From: Verrucomicrobiales bacterium | Lineage (GTDB): Bacteria > Verrucomicrobiota > Verrucomicrobiia > Verrucomicrobiales > DEV007 | NCBI GenBank assembly: GCA_002698785.1 | Contig: PAAG01000020.1 | Location: 110,022 to 174,021 of the forward strand | Reading direction: 5' to 3' | DNA length: 64,000 bases | Shown here: positions 1 through 9,758 of the stretch, one piece after another | Position numbering within the stretch: the first letter of the stretch is position 1 | Layout: each line of letters opens with the position of its first letter | The notes under the pieces: generated by a model | Told to the model about the DNA's origin: nothing | Database searches by the model: none | Seen by the model: only the letters and a program-made list of their open reading frames with translations | Made by a program: the position numbers and the translations under genes

Positions 1-1
1 T

Positions 2-487
2 TCGTTCATCAAGACCTGTATTGATCGTTTTCGAAAGAAATTTCATCGTTCGCGTCTTGCACTCAAACGTGGTGGAGACCGGGCGAAAACCCACGTGTCC
101 CTGAATACTGAAGGCGCTTGCGATTATTTTGAGACCAAACTCATTGATCGTGATGAGTCTCCTGATATGGCATTTGACCGGGAATGGGCTTACGTGATGA
201 TGAACGACACCCTTCGCAGAATTCGAACAGAGTACTCTGACAGGGGCCGGTTACGAGAGTTTGAGTTACTCTTTAAGAATCTGGAGATCAGAGCGAACGT
301 TGAGATGGGTGAACTCTCCTATCAACAAATTGGTGAAGAACTGGATCTCGATGTGAATGTCGTTAAGAAGCGGATGAAACGCCTTCGAATCGGTTTTCAC
401 CAAAAACTACGGGACACCGTCGCAGATACAGTGGACCCGGAAGAAGTCGAAAAGGAAACAGCGTATATTTTCTCTCTGTTGTCCTAG
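2..487 (+). CDS. ECF-type RNA polymerase sigma factor, 5' end cut by window edge
   Basis: Alternative sigma factor expected to bind core RNA polymerase and direct it to a regulon. The frame is open from the window edge, so the N-terminus is missing; 161 residues remain. A basic stretch with LALKRGGDR is followed by FDREWAY, the arrangement seen in the ECF family common in Planctomycetes and Verrucomicrobia. A C-terminal region-4 helix-turn-helix lies around LSYQQIGEELDLDVNVVKK. An internal GTG at 95 could be mistaken for the start, but the homologous sequence continues upstream of it. The next gene is convergent, so nothing here shows the regulon or an anti-sigma factor. Confidence 0.85.
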   Translation, partial: SFIKTCIDRFRKKFHRSRLALKRGGDRAKTHVSLNTEGACDYFETKLIDRDESPDMAFDREWAYVMMNDTLRRIRTEYSDRGRLREFELLFKNLEIRANVEMGELSYQQIGEELDLDVNVVKKRMKRLRIGFHQKLRDTVADTVDPEEVEKETAYIFSLLS

Positions 488-492
488 GCTTC

Positions 493-1239
493 TCAACGAG
501 AGCGGATATCCTCGATCTCTTCAGGTGACGCAGGAAGGACGTTCATCTTTGCCTCATTCGGGATCTCCACTTCAGGATTCTCCTCGTAGAGATAGGATTC
601 CATGATCATGTAGACCTTCCCCCGTGAATTGGGACGGTAGGTGCGAGAGCCGAATGCTCGAGAAATCTTGATGGGCTCTTCGCCGGTTTCGATCTCAAGA
701 ACAAACTGCTGCTGCCCCGTTAAACCGAAAGTAGGGTCGACCTTTCTCATTTCCTTCTGGATCTCGATCAGCGGGCGGAAAAGCTCCTGATACGAGACTT
801 TACCGTTCGTAATTTTCGGTGGGGACACCTTTGGGACTTCGAGGTCGACAAAGATGTTCAGAGAGCCCCGAGGCTGGTTCGCTACAAGATCAGGATTTTT
901 CTCAAGAAGGTCCGCCCGGTTTGGAACCTCAACGAATCCGTCGTTATCCACTACGAGAACTAATGGACCTTCTTCCAAATCGAGAAACAATTCGATGTCA
1001 CCTGATTTCACACCCGGGTCCCGGCTCTGAATGCGAAGCTTATAGCTCTCCGCATTCTCTTTCGCTTTGGCATCACTCTGGGCGATCTTGATCAGTTGGG
1101 AATATGGCAGACGCGCCAGATTACCAAAGTCGAGTGGTTTACCCGAGAGAGTCTCCGGTTTAGCCTCTTCGGCAACCGTCGACAAGGAACCAAGCCCGCA
1201 GAATGTAATGGTGAGAAGTGTGGCAGAGAGTCGGCTCAT
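493..1239 (-). CDS. Secreted hypothetical protein (possibly DUF2987-like)
   Basis: About 248 residues. The start is put at the ATG at 1239 (MSRLSATLL...), which gives a signal peptide ending near the small residues before EEAKPE; an in-frame GTG at 1254 is possible. The mature part has a segment YSQLIKIAQSDAK, then alternating hydrophobic beta-type sequence with VVDNDGFVEVPN and NQPRGSLNIFVDLEVP. That pattern resembles the DUF2987 family from memory, which I could not check. No catalytic motif is visible. Probably exported to the periplasm. It ends six bases after the sigma factor gene, in convergent orientation. Function unknown. Confidence 0.7.
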   Translation of the reverse strand: MSRLSATLLTITFCGLGSLSTVAEEAKPETLSGKPLDFGNLARLPYSQLIKIAQSDAKAKENAESYKLRIQSRDPGVKSGDIELFLDLEEGPLVLVVDNDGFVEVPNRADLLEKNPDLVANQPRGSLNIFVDLEVPKVSPPKITNGKVSYQELFRPLIEIQKEMRKVDPTFGLTGQQQFVLEIETGEEPIKISRAFGSRTYRPNSRGKVYMIMESYLYEENPEVEIPNEAKMNVLPASPEEIEDIRSR

Positions 1240-1287
1240 GAATTGCACTAGCACTAACGGCTACTGAACCCCCGAGCTTAGAGTATT

Positions 1288-2187
1288 TCAAGTCCCTTCC
1301 TCAAGTCGCTTTTCCCAATAAAGTCGCATTCCGTCCGCACACATGTCGGTTCCGTTGATGGTTTCGAGCGTATCCCAGACCTCCCGAGGTAGATTGTAGC
1401 GAAAAGCCTGCTCAAACTGAAAGGCTTGGTATGCAATGCGAAGGGACTCTTCATCCATTCCCTCTTCCACACGCTGCCGAACGAAGAGCGCGTTCAGTTC
1501 GACCGCCTCACGATACGCCTTCAGGTGCTCCCTTGGGTAATCGACTCGCCCGAAATGAGTGAGAAATAGTGAGGTGATACTGCGATTCAGGAGCTTATCG
1601 ATACTCTCCAGATAGGATTCCAAATGAAATTGTGGAGGTGCTGACGTTACAGACGTGTATTCCTCTTTGCTGATCCGAGCACCGGCCGTATCTCCAACAA
1701 AGGCAGCGTTGCCAATAAAATAAGCATGATGATGAAATGCGTGACCAGGAGTCGACATCGCTTCAATCGGGATTCCTCCCACATGCACCGTCTCGCCATC
1801 TTCGACTGCGTGCACGTTCGATTCTTTTCCCGGAACAGTGTGGCCCCAGAGTAGGTCGAACTGGGATCCATAGACGTGACGGGCGCTGCCGACCAGTTTT
1901 GAGGGATCTATGATGTGTTTCACCGCTTTCGGATGAGCGTAAACAGGAACCCCTCGCTTTGAAAACCACCCGGCTGCGCCAGCATGATCCAGGTGGATAT
2001 GGGTGACCAACACTCCCGCCAGGTCCTCTGGCTCTATTCCCTGCTCCTGAATCCCTCGAACCAAAGTCGGGCGCGTGGACTCCGGTCCTGTTTCTATGAG
2101 GACCCAACCCTCGGGCCCTTCGAGGAGGTAAGCAGCAATTGCATGGGGCTTTCCCATGAAGCGGAGGTCGATGACGTGAACTTTCAT
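1288..2187 (-). CDS. MBL-fold metallo-hydrolase
   Basis: Metallo-beta-lactamase-fold hydrolase, probably cytoplasmic, 299 residues. The start at 2187 gives MKVHVIDLRFMGKP, which opens the first beta strand directly; an in-frame start 14 codons upstream adds sequence that does not look structural. The metal-binding motif THIHLDHAG (HxHxDH) is intact. Further histidines occur in STPGHAFHHH and in LFLTHFGR, with an intervening FVGDTAG that carries the expected aspartate. The C-terminal helical part resembles members annotated as general MBL-fold hydrolases. Substrate cannot be told from sequence; the gene is divergent from the AsnC-like gene. Confidence 0.85.
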   Translation of the reverse strand: MKVHVIDLRFMGKPHAIAAYLLEGPEGWVLIETGPESTRPTLVRGIQEQGIEPEDLAGVLVTHIHLDHAGAAGWFSKRGVPVYAHPKAVKHIIDPSKLVGSARHVYGSQFDLLWGHTVPGKESNVHAVEDGETVHVGGIPIEAMSTPGHAFHHHAYFIGNAAFVGDTAGARISKEEYTSVTSAPPQFHLESYLESIDKLLNRSITSLFLTHFGRVDYPREHLKAYREAVELNALFVRQRVEEGMDEESLRIAYQAFQFEQAFRYNLPREVWDTLETINGTDMCADGMRLYWEKRLEEGT

Positions 2188-2268
2188 CAGGGGTAGAGAA
2201 TACCGAAACCTCGAACAAGGCCAACTCAAACTTGCCGGATTGCGTGCCCGTGTCTAGATTGGCCGCCC

Positions 2269-3402
2269 ATGAGCACAGATACTGTCTCCAATCCCCCCAT
2301 CGAGCATACTGATCCAATCAACACCCAGATCCTGACGGTTTCCGAAGATCTGGTAAACGGGTTTCAGCGCTATCCTTTCCAGCACATTGCCGAAAAGTCG
2401 GGTGTCGAACTCCCCGTGGTTCTTGAGAGAATCCGGGCGATGCTCGACGCCGGAGTGATTCGCCGGGTGCGACAGACATTGCTCGCCACGAAACTCGCGC
2501 ACGGTGCACTTTGTGCGTGGAAAGTGGATGCTGATAAACTGGACGCCACTTTCGATTTCATGTTCCGCGAAGACCCTTTCAGCGGTCACGTCGTTACACG
2601 CTCTACTGATCGGGAAATCTCTGGAGCCGACTACAAACTCTGGACGACATTGAAAGTTCCCCAAGGCGAGTCCCTGGAAGAACATGCAGATGTCCTGAAA
2701 CGAATCACTGGCGCTCATGAATACGTCCTCATGCCTGCGAACGGAATCTTCGCTCTTGGTGTTGGCCATGTTCGCCGAAAATCCATGGATCCAGGCGCGA
2801 AGTCGGACGAACCCGCTGTTATGACCACGACGCGCACGGTCGAACTCGAACCCGAAGAATGGGAAGTCCTTCTAGCGATTAAAGAGGAACTCTCCGTTGA
2901 CGAGATCACGGAAGATCCTTGGGGACCAAGAGCAGAAGCCATAGGGATGGACAAAGAGAAGTTCTTTCAAATCGCGGAAACCCTTGATGAGAAGAAGGTT
3001 ATCGGTAGATTTTCTACGTTCCTTGAGCACGTAAAACCGAGCAAAGCTGGTGAACGTGTTACCCGCTTCAACGCATTGTTTCACTGGAAAGTGCCCGAGG
3101 GCATGCAAGCTGAGGCAGGTTCACAAGTCGGCCGTCACATGATCATGACGCACTGCTACTGGCGAGAAGGTGGTCCTAGATTCGGCGGCGTAAACATCAT
3201 GGGTGTCGTTCATGGCACCGACAAAGACCGTGTCCTCGAACACAAAGCGGCCATCGATGCGCACCTCGAATCGGTTGGCATTCCCGTTGAATACACAAAT
3301 GTGTTCTGGGGTGGTCGCAGCGAGATCAAGCCTTCAGAAATCTCACCGAAAATTTACGAAGAATTCCACGATAAGTGGAAAGACTCCGGTCCGGTCCTCT
3401 AA
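2269..3402 (+). CDS. Tandem Lrp/AsnC-type protein resembling fused siroheme decarboxylase subunits (AhbA/AhbB-like)
   Basis: 377 residues in two homologous halves. Each has a winged-helix-like segment (YPFQHIAEKSGVELPVVLERI, first half; WEVLLAIKEELSVDEITEDPW, second half), a short 'RRVRQTL' or 'GRFSTFLEH' hinge and a ferredoxin-like effector domain. The second half carries FNALFHWKVPEG and MTHCYWREGGPRFGG, close to the pattern of siroheme decarboxylase / AhbB proteins, where a histidine near this place binds the tetrapyrrole. It may therefore be a haem-pathway enzyme or a haem-responsive regulator rather than an ordinary Lrp protein. Neighbours (gatC, gatA, 20 bases downstream) do not decide. 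Confidence 0.65.
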   Translation: MSTDTVSNPPIEHTDPINTQILTVSEDLVNGFQRYPFQHIAEKSGVELPVVLERIRAMLDAGVIRRVRQTLLATKLAHGALCAWKVDADKLDATFDFMFREDPFSGHVVTRSTDREISGADYKLWTTLKVPQGESLEEHADVLKRITGAHEYVLMPANGIFALGVGHVRRKSMDPGAKSDEPAVMTTTRTVELEPEEWEVLLAIKEELSVDEITEDPWGPRAEAIGMDKEKFFQIAETLDEKKVIGRFSTFLEHVKPSKAGERVTRFNALFHWKVPEGMQAEAGSQVGRHMIMTHCYWREGGPRFGGVNIMGVVHGTDKDRVLEHKAAIDAHLESVGIPVEYTNVFWGGRSEIKPSEISPKIYEEFHDKWKDSGPVL

Positions 3403-3422
3403 GATTTATCATTCCCGCCAAC

Positions 3423-3698
3423 ATGGACATAAGAAAAGTAGCGCATCTCGCTCGAATTGGCCTTTCCGATGAGGAAGTGGCCACCTATCAGGCGCAGATG
3501 GACAAGATTGTCGACTATGTGGAACAGTTGAATTCGGTCGATGTGGAAGGTATCGAGCCGACGGCCCACGCTTCTGCTGTCTTCGACGTGATTCGGGAAG
3601 ACGTGAATCGAGGAGCACAGCTGACGCAGGAGCAGGTGCTCTCCAACGCTCCTGCTGTCGCACACGACCAGATCAAGATGCCGAAGGTGGTAGACTGA
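3423..3698 (+). CDS. gatC: Aspartyl/glutamyl-tRNA amidotransferase subunit C
   Basis: Small subunit of GatCAB, which converts misacylated Glu-tRNA(Gln) and Asp-tRNA(Asn) to the correct amide forms. 91 residues, the usual length. Opens with the family pattern [18 protein letters not shown], followed by [29 protein letters not shown] sequence and ends in the conserved basic/acidic tail with KMPKVVD. The ATG at 3423 matches the family start; an upstream in-frame start would only add unrelated residues. It lies just before gatA, its normal partner. gatB is not in the window. Confidence 0.95.
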   Translation: MDIRKVAHLARIGLSDEEVATYQAQMDKIVDYVEQLNSVDVEGIEPTAHASAVFDVIREDVNRGAQLTQEQVLSNAPAVAHDQIKMPKVVD

Positions 3699-3735
3699 TT
3701 TCCCCCACTTTCTCAATTCGACTTTTCTCTTTCTC

Positions 3736-5154
3736 TTGAAGATTTCAGAACAAACCATTTCGCAGCTTCAGTGCGCCTACAAATCGGGTGATACCACCCC
3801 TTCTGAGGCGCTCAAAGCGCTGGCCGAGAGCATCGACACTGTTGATGGCGACATCGGCGGTTATCTTTCCTACGATCTCGACCTGGCCTTGGCGGACGCC
3901 GAGAAGGCTGACCTTTCCAAGCCACTTGGCGGAGTCCCGATTGCGATCAAAGACCTGATCAATGTGTCTGGCCACCCCTGTTCCTGTGCATCGAAGATTC
4001 TCGATGGGAAGTACACAGCTCCTTACGATGCCACGGTGATCCGTAAGCTTCGCGAGGCGGGAGCGATTCCATTCGGCCGAACCAATATGGATGAATTCGC
4101 AATGGGGTCTTCCAATGAGAATTCGGGGATCAAGCCTTGCCGCAATCCACATGACACGGACCGTATTCCTGGTGGATCTTCCGGTGGCTCTGCTGCTGTT
4201 GTGGCCGCTAACACCGCATTTGCCGCTCTTGGCACAGACACAGGTGGGTCGATTCGTCAACCAGCCAGCCTTTGCGGTGTGGTGGGAGTGAAGCCCAGCT
4301 ACGGCAGAGTATCGCGTTTCGGTCTGGTAGCTTTCGCCTCTTCTTTGGATCAATGCGGTCCAATGACCAAATCGGTAGAGGACGCTGCTAAGATCCTGGA
4401 GGTAATCGCTGGTCCTTGTGAAAGGGACTCGACTTGCCTCGACAAAGATGTTCCCTCATACACCTCGGTTCTTGGAAAGGACATTAAGGGGCTCAAGATC
4501 GGTTTGCCCAAGGAGTATTTCGCTGAAGGCCTTGATCCAGCGGTCAGAGCGAAAGTTGAAGAAGCGATCAAGAAACTCGAATCCCTCGGTGCTGAAACGG
4601 TGGAGATTTCGCTCCCCAATACCGAGTATGCTGTTGCGACCTACTACATCATCGCAACTGCGGAAGCCTCGGCCAACCTTGCTCGATTTGATGGTGTTCG
4701 CTATGGGCATCGGGCCGAAGCGGATGAATTGATCGAATTGTACGAGAAATCGAGAGACGAGGGTTTTGGAGCCGAGGTAAAGAGACGCATCATTCTCGGA
4801 ACTTATGTTTTGAGCTCCGGTTACTACGAGGCCCACTACCTGCGTGCGCAGAAAGTGAGGACACTCATTCGGAAAGACTTCGAGGAAGCATTTGAGAAGG
4901 TCGACCTGATCGCATCTCCTGTGTCTCCGACACCGGCGTTCAAAATAGGTGAGAAGAAAAATGACCCTCTCGCCATGTATCTGGCTGATATCTACACAAT
5001 CTCAGCGAACCTCGCAGGAATCTGCGGAATCTCCGTTCCGTGCGGCACGGTTGCCGAAGATGGTAAGGATCTCCCTGTCGGGCTGCAGCTATTGGGTAAA
5101 GCGTTTGGCGAAGAAGATCTCTTCCGAGCTGCTCACGCGTTTGAAGTGGGGTAA
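3736..5154 (+). CDS. gatA: Aspartyl/glutamyl-tRNA amidotransferase subunit A
   Basis: Glutaminase/amidase subunit of GatCAB: hydrolyses glutamine (or asparagine) and passes ammonia to GatB. 472 residues, normal for the family. The amidase-signature catalytic triad is visible as Lys72 (PIAIKD), cis-Ser148 (PGGSSGGS) and nucleophile Ser172 (DTGGSIR). The spacing of 76 and 24 residues fits the family. The start used is TTG at 3736 because it gives the family N-terminus ([11 protein letters not shown]); no ATG is available upstream in frame before the gatC stop. The gap to gatC is 37 bases, so the two are probably cotranscribed. Confidence 0.95.
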   Translation: MKISEQTISQLQCAYKSGDTTPSEALKALAESIDTVDGDIGGYLSYDLDLALADAEKADLSKPLGGVPIAIKDLINVSGHPCSCASKILDGKYTAPYDATVIRKLREAGAIPFGRTNMDEFAMGSSNENSGIKPCRNPHDTDRIPGGSSGGSAAVVAANTAFAALGTDTGGSIRQPASLCGVVGVKPSYGRVSRFGLVAFASSLDQCGPMTKSVEDAAKILEVIAGPCERDSTCLDKDVPSYTSVLGKDIKGLKIGLPKEYFAEGLDPAVRAKVEEAIKKLESLGAETVEISLPNTEYAVATYYIIATAEASANLARFDGVRYGHRAEADELIELYEKSRDEGFGAEVKRRIILGTYVLSSGYYEAHYLRAQKVRTLIRKDFEEAFEKVDLIASPVSPTPAFKIGEKKNDPLAMYLADIYTISANLAGICGISVPCGTVAEDGKDLPVGLQLLGKAFGEEDLFRAAHAFEVG

Positions 5155-5161
5155 CCACTTC

Positions 5162-7480
5162 TTATTGCTGGATCAAGGCATAGTCCCCTACCTCAAGCTT
5201 TCCAAAGAGATACTTCGCCGCGTCCCACGGAAGCCGAATGCATCCATGGGAGGCTGGATAGTTCGGAACATAGCCTTGGTGAATGCCGAACGCGGAAAAA
5301 CTGAAACGCTGGAAGTATGGCATGCTCGAACCATAGATTGAAGAGTTGTGGTGTCGATGTCGGTCACTGATAACATACTCGCCTGCTGGAGTGCGATATC
5401 CTGACTTCCCTGTTGAGCAACGTGTAGAATATGTCGCCACACCATTCTCGTAAAGAGTCACCCTCTGGCTCGATAGGTCGACGACAATTTTTCTAGGCTG
5501 CATCTCGGGAACTTTACCCAGCAAAGCAATCTGCTGTATTTTGGTGTCCTTGTACCATGCTCCGATACTCGCAGCCATGAGATACTTCCGAGAGTAGGCT
5601 CGTCCGTTTGCTCCCCCATCCATCAATGCCTGGGCAAGCTCGGCATTGCGGTGGGCCGCAGCCATCATGATGGGGCGAATGCCACGATCTACCTGCAAAT
5701 GATAGCGGAAAGTGTTGCTGTCGAACATCTCCCGAAATTCGGAACGAGCTGGTGACCTCTCGCTTTCGTCGGGATCAGCGCCTGCTTTCAAAAGAGCTTC
5801 CACCACATCGACCATCTGGTGAGCGCAGGCCCAGCCAAGGAAAGTATGCCCGTCCTTGGTTTTCATTCCCTCGACCTTTGCGCCGGATTCAACGAGAGCT
5901 AACGCCATTTCTGAGTTTCCTTCACGAATCGATTTTGCCAGCCAGGTCTCACTGTCGTTTGCCATCGCGTTTGGATTCGCCCCACCCGCGAGTAGATCGC
6001 GTGCAGCTTTATATCGACCAAGACTGAGACAATGTTCCAGCGGATCTTGCCCTTCCGGCCCACGCTGGCGAGGATCTGCGCCCGCCTCGAGGATCAGGCG
6101 AATCAGGTCGTCTTGCTCGGTCAATAATGCAGCCCACAGGTTGTCGCCGATCCCGGCACCGGCCGCAAGAAGGGTTCGCACAGCACCGGTTGCACCGTCT
6201 TGAACTGCTACATCAAACAGGCGTTTATCGGTTCCGGGAATAGTGGACTCTGGATCCCCTCCTGAATTCAGGATCAAATTCATCAAAGGGTCATCCCGAA
6301 GCTCATACGCCTTCGCCAGCAACGCCTGCTCATCAAGTTCTGCGCCTGCTGTAATTAGTTGATAGGTCGCAGCCACGTTGCCATTGCCCACGGCCACATC
6401 AAGAGGAGTCACTTCGTTCTGATTGGCCATCGACGGATCAGCATCGTGGTCGATCAACAAGTCGAGAAGGTCCAGATCTTCGTTTTCCACGGCAGACACA
6501 AGAACGACCTCGCCGTCTGGAGACTCGATATTCGGATCGGCTTTGTGTTCCAGGAGAGTCTCAGAAAGCTCATAGTCTCCGTTCCGAACCGCATAGTGAA
6601 GAAGTGGCACGCCGGTGGTGGCAAACACGTTGGTATCTGCCCCCTTCTCTAACAGAAGATCCCGAAGCTTATTGTCTCCGTTCTCAATTGCGAAACTGAG
6701 CGCTGACATCTCCATGCCGACGCCTTCCCCGGTCAGAGCATTGAAGTCCACGTCGTGGGAAAGATACATCCTGACCTTCTGCATATTGCCTTCCTTGGCG
6801 GCTTCGATGATCAGAGGCTTTCCAGATATCCCTCTTACGTCCGGGCTCGCGCCGGATTTGAGTAGAAGGCGCATTTTTTCGAGGCTCTGCGAGTCTGAGG
6901 CGTAAGCAAGCGCAGTGGTAGGCTGAGCACCTTTGTAGTCGACATCTGCATTCTTGGCGATCAGGTAATCCAGCATTTCCTGATCCCCCTGAACAACCGC
7001 ATCAATAATGATTGGAAGCCCGGCCTCTTTGTCCACTTTCAGAGAGGCCCCACGTTCAATAAGGCGATCCGCCAGTTCAAAGTCTCGTTCAAGAAGTGCT
7101 GCAGAGAGTGGAGTTTCTCGCCCGGGAATCGTAGCGGAGTTGATGGAGTCGATCACACCTTGCCGCTCCATCAGGAAATTAATCGCTCCCTGATTTTTGC
7201 TTTTCACGGCCTCGAGCAAAGGAGTGTTTCCCTTGTCGTCCGTCAATCCCAGGCTGATCCCTGCCAATTCAAGTTTCTCAAGAAGGATGAGTTCACCTTT
7301 TTCGGCAGCATTGATAGCACTATCGACGGTCGGCTCGATTCCCCGGTCTGTGAGGAAACGCTTGGCCTTTCGTGTCACCTCGTGCCGAAGGTAGTAGTCA
7401 CCGACTATAGCGCCTGACAGCAGTGAAAGAGTAAATACAGCGAGAAGGAATGTTTTGAAGAACAAGGCTGCAGGTTTCAT
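5162..7480 (-). CDS. Ankyrin-repeat protein with C-terminal L,D-transpeptidase (YkuD) domain
   Basis: 772 residues. An N-terminal hydrophobic segment (residues about 5-28) anchors or exports it. Roughly residues 50-640 are consecutive ankyrin repeats, recognisable from recurring GxTPLxxA / LLxxGADPN patterns. The last ~120 residues are a YkuD domain, which cross-links peptidoglycan stem peptides: KIVVDLSSQRVTLYENG, then His734 and the catalytic motif SHGCIRL with Cys747. So it appears to be a periplasmic cell-wall enzyme carrying a very long protein-binding arm. It ends seven bases from gatA, convergent. I know of no standard family with this exact architecture; substrate anchoring by the repeats is inference. 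Confidence 0.9.
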   Translation of the reverse strand: MKPAALFFKTFLLAVFTLSLLSGAIVGDYYLRHEVTRKAKRFLTDRGIEPTVDSAINAAEKGELILLEKLELAGISLGLTDDKGNTPLLEAVKSKNQGAINFLMERQGVIDSINSATIPGRETPLSAALLERDFELADRLIERGASLKVDKEAGLPIIIDAVVQGDQEMLDYLIAKNADVDYKGAQPTTALAYASDSQSLEKMRLLLKSGASPDVRGISGKPLIIEAAKEGNMQKVRMYLSHDVDFNALTGEGVGMEMSALSFAIENGDNKLRDLLLEKGADTNVFATTGVPLLHYAVRNGDYELSETLLEHKADPNIESPDGEVVLVSAVENEDLDLLDLLIDHDADPSMANQNEVTPLDVAVGNGNVAATYQLITAGAELDEQALLAKAYELRDDPLMNLILNSGGDPESTIPGTDKRLFDVAVQDGATGAVRTLLAAGAGIGDNLWAALLTEQDDLIRLILEAGADPRQRGPEGQDPLEHCLSLGRYKAARDLLAGGANPNAMANDSETWLAKSIREGNSEMALALVESGAKVEGMKTKDGHTFLGWACAHQMVDVVEALLKAGADPDESERSPARSEFREMFDSNTFRYHLQVDRGIRPIMMAAAHRNAELAQALMDGGANGRAYSRKYLMAASIGAWYKDTKIQQIALLGKVPEMQPRKIVVDLSSQRVTLYENGVATYSTRCSTGKSGYRTPAGEYVISDRHRHHNSSIYGSSMPYFQRFSFSAFGIHQGYVPNYPASHGCIRLPWDAAKYLFGKLEVGDYALIQQ

Positions 7481-7653
7481 TGATCAGATTTTCTCTCCGT
7501 TCTGTGTTCAATGATTAGGGACAATTCGGGTATTCCTGAGTCTATTTCGTTTCGACGAAAGATTAGCACAGATCTTACCACTCAAAAGATGAATCGTATG
7601 GCGCAATCTGCTGATTGGGAAAAATTCACCGAACTACTCCGCCCCCACCGTGA

Positions 7654-8559
7654 TCAGGCCTCGAGATCGAGTTCCGGTTTGAAATCCGCAGCATGATATG
7701 AACTCCGAACCAATGGCCCGGAGGCAACGTGTCGAAATCCTTTCTCCTGTGCGATCTCTTTCAACCGATCAAAAACTTCAGGCGTGATATATTCGACCAC
7801 GGGCAAATGCTTGGGCGAAGGCCGCAAGTATTGCCCCATAGTGAGAACGGTAACGTCGTGATCACGAAGGTCATCCATTGCCTTGATGACTTCTTCCTCC
7901 GTTTCGCCAAGGCCAAGCATGATACCGCTTTTTGTCGCGCATCGCTGACCCATCTGACGAGCCATTTCCTTCGCCGACCTCAAGACTTGCAGGGACCGCC
8001 AGTATTCCGCCTGCGACCGAACCACAGGAGTGAGCCGCTCTACGGTTTCGAGATTGTGATTAAAAATCGCCGGAGCCGCTTCCATCACGATCCACAGTGA
8101 GTCATCCCGACCTATGAAATCGGGGACGAGCACCTCAATCACACACTCAGGGTTTACCTCGCGAACTCTGTAAATGGTATTGGCGAAATGGCAGGCGCCG
8201 CCATCGGGAAGGTCATCTCGAGCGACCGCGGTGATCACCACGTGATTCAGCTTCATACGCTGAACGGCTTCTGCTACCCGGTCTGGTTCATCAGCCTCCA
8301 AGGGCATCGGTCGACGAGTGTCGACTGCACAGAACCCACAAGCTCGGGTACAACGCTCCCCAGCGATCATAAACGTAGCGGTCCCCTGTCCCCAACATTC
8401 CCATCGGTTGGGGCAGTGAGCTTCTTCGCACACCGTAACAAGCTTAAGATCGTCAATAAGCCCTTTCGTATCCCAGAAGACAGGATTATTCGGCAACCGC
8501 ACCCGAATCCAGGGCGGTTTCTTTTCCTTATGAAGCTTGGGATCGATTTTAACGGGCAT
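7654..8559 (-). CDS. lipA: Lipoyl synthase
   Basis: Radical-SAM enzyme that inserts two sulfurs into protein-bound octanoyl groups, making lipoate for 2-oxoacid dehydrogenases and the glycine cleavage system. 301 residues, normal. The auxiliary cluster cysteines are Cys44, Cys49 and Cys55 (CEEAHCPNRWEC); the radical-SAM cluster is Cys70, Cys74, Cys77 (CTRACGFC). The C-terminal serine ligand of the auxiliary cluster is in VRSSYHA. The start at 8559 fits the family N-terminus. It lies 35 bases downstream of mtnA on the same strand, so the two may share a transcript. No lipB in the window. Confidence 0.97.
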   Translation of the reverse strand: MPVKIDPKLHKEKKPPWIRVRLPNNPVFWDTKGLIDDLKLVTVCEEAHCPNRWECWGQGTATFMIAGERCTRACGFCAVDTRRPMPLEADEPDRVAEAVQRMKLNHVVITAVARDDLPDGGACHFANTIYRVREVNPECVIEVLVPDFIGRDDSLWIVMEAAPAIFNHNLETVERLTPVVRSQAEYWRSLQVLRSAKEMARQMGQRCATKSGIMLGLGETEEEVIKAMDDLRDHDVTVLTMGQYLRPSPKHLPVVEYITPEVFDRLKEIAQEKGFRHVASGPLVRSSYHAADFKPELDLEA

Positions 8560-8594
8560 GGATATGGGTCGTTATCCGAGTTCAGACTCTTACG

Positions 8595-9734
8595 CTAGTT
8601 TTTCGCCAGTTTCTCAGGAAAAAGCTCCAGAATTGACGACTCATTGGCTTCGCAGACGCCACGCTCGGTGATGAGACCGGTAACGAGGCGCGCAGGAGTC
8701 ACATCGAAGGCAAAATTAGCAACAGGGCTGCCTTCCGCAACAACATTCAACTCTCTTTCTGCCGCCACCGAATCTCCAGGCTCAACACCGCCGATAAATC
8801 GAACCTCTCCTCCATCCCTTTGTTCGATCGGGATTTCGGAGATGCCGTCCCGCACATTCCAATCGAAGGTCGACGACGGCAACGCGACGTAAAAAGGAAC
8901 ATCATTATCTTTCGCAGCTAAAGCTTTCAGGTATGTCCCGATCTTGTTCGCCACATCTCCTGTGTATGACGTTCGGTCTGTCCCTGTTATCACCATGTCG
9001 ACCATTCCGTGCTGCATCAGGTGACCACCGACATTATCAACAACGACTGTGTGTGGGACTCCGTGCTGCCCAAGTTCCCATGCAGTGAGACGCGCACCCT
9101 GGTTTCGGGGGCGGGTTTCATCAACCCATACGTGAACCGGGATTCCTGCGTCGTGAGCGGCATAGATCGGCGCCGTAGCAGATCCATGGTCTGTAAAAGC
9201 AAGCCACCCCGCATTACAGTGAGTGAGAATGTTTACCGGCTCATTTTCACTCTTTTTATCGGAAATTGATTTGATAATTGAAAGGCCGTTTTCACCGATT
9301 TTTCGACACCACTCCGCATCCTCATCAGCAATCAAAACAGCAGTGTCCCGTGCGAGATTCACTTTTTCCTTCGTATCTTGAACGAGATTGACCACGCCGA
9401 GGACACGGTCAACCGCCCAAGCGAGATTGACGGCGGTTGGTCTCGCCGCCCTGAGCTTCATGGCTTTCTCCTTGAACATCTTGTCGAACGCTTCTCCGGA
9501 TACGTCGGCATTCTGGCATTCGATTGCTGCAAGAAACATCCCGTGGCCCGCCACAGCGCCTATGCAGCCCGCACCACGCACCCACATGTCCGCGATAGCC
9601 TGGCAGGCATCCTGAGTAGTCCTCAAAGTAGCGATCTCGAAAGCCCATGGCAGCTTGCGTTGATCGATGATCTCAACAGAGGCTCCATCATCCCCCATCC
9701 AAACCGTTCTATAGTGCGTTCCGTTGACCAGCAT
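8595..9734 (-). CDS. mtnA: S-methyl-5-thioribose-1-phosphate isomerase
   Basis: Methionine salvage enzyme of the eIF2B-like fold: isomerises 5-methylthioribose-1-phosphate to the ribulose form. 379 residues, slightly longer than the usual ~350. N-terminal family features include LRTTQDACQAIADMWVRGA. The catalytic pair is Cys173 (HCNAG) and Asp253 (ITGTDRT), followed by GDVANKIGTY, the strongest family signature. The motif here is GTDRT rather than the more common GADR. No other methionine-salvage genes are adjacent. It ends 35 bases before lipA. Confidence 0.95.
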   Translation of the reverse strand: MLVNGTHYRTVWMGDDGASVEIIDQRKLPWAFEIATLRTTQDACQAIADMWVRGAGCIGAVAGHGMFLAAIECQNADVSGEAFDKMFKEKAMKLRAARPTAVNLAWAVDRVLGVVNLVQDTKEKVNLARDTAVLIADEDAEWCRKIGENGLSIIKSISDKKSENEPVNILTHCNAGWLAFTDHGSATAPIYAAHDAGIPVHVWVDETRPRNQGARLTAWELGQHGVPHTVVVDNVGGHLMQHGMVDMVITGTDRTSYTGDVANKIGTYLKALAAKDNDVPFYVALPSSTFDWNVRDGISEIPIEQRDGGEVRFIGGVEPGDSVAAERELNVVAEGSPVANFAFDVTPARLVTGLITERGVCEANESSILELFPEKLAKN

Positions 9735-9758
9735 TCCAGAAATCTAGGGCAGACATGC

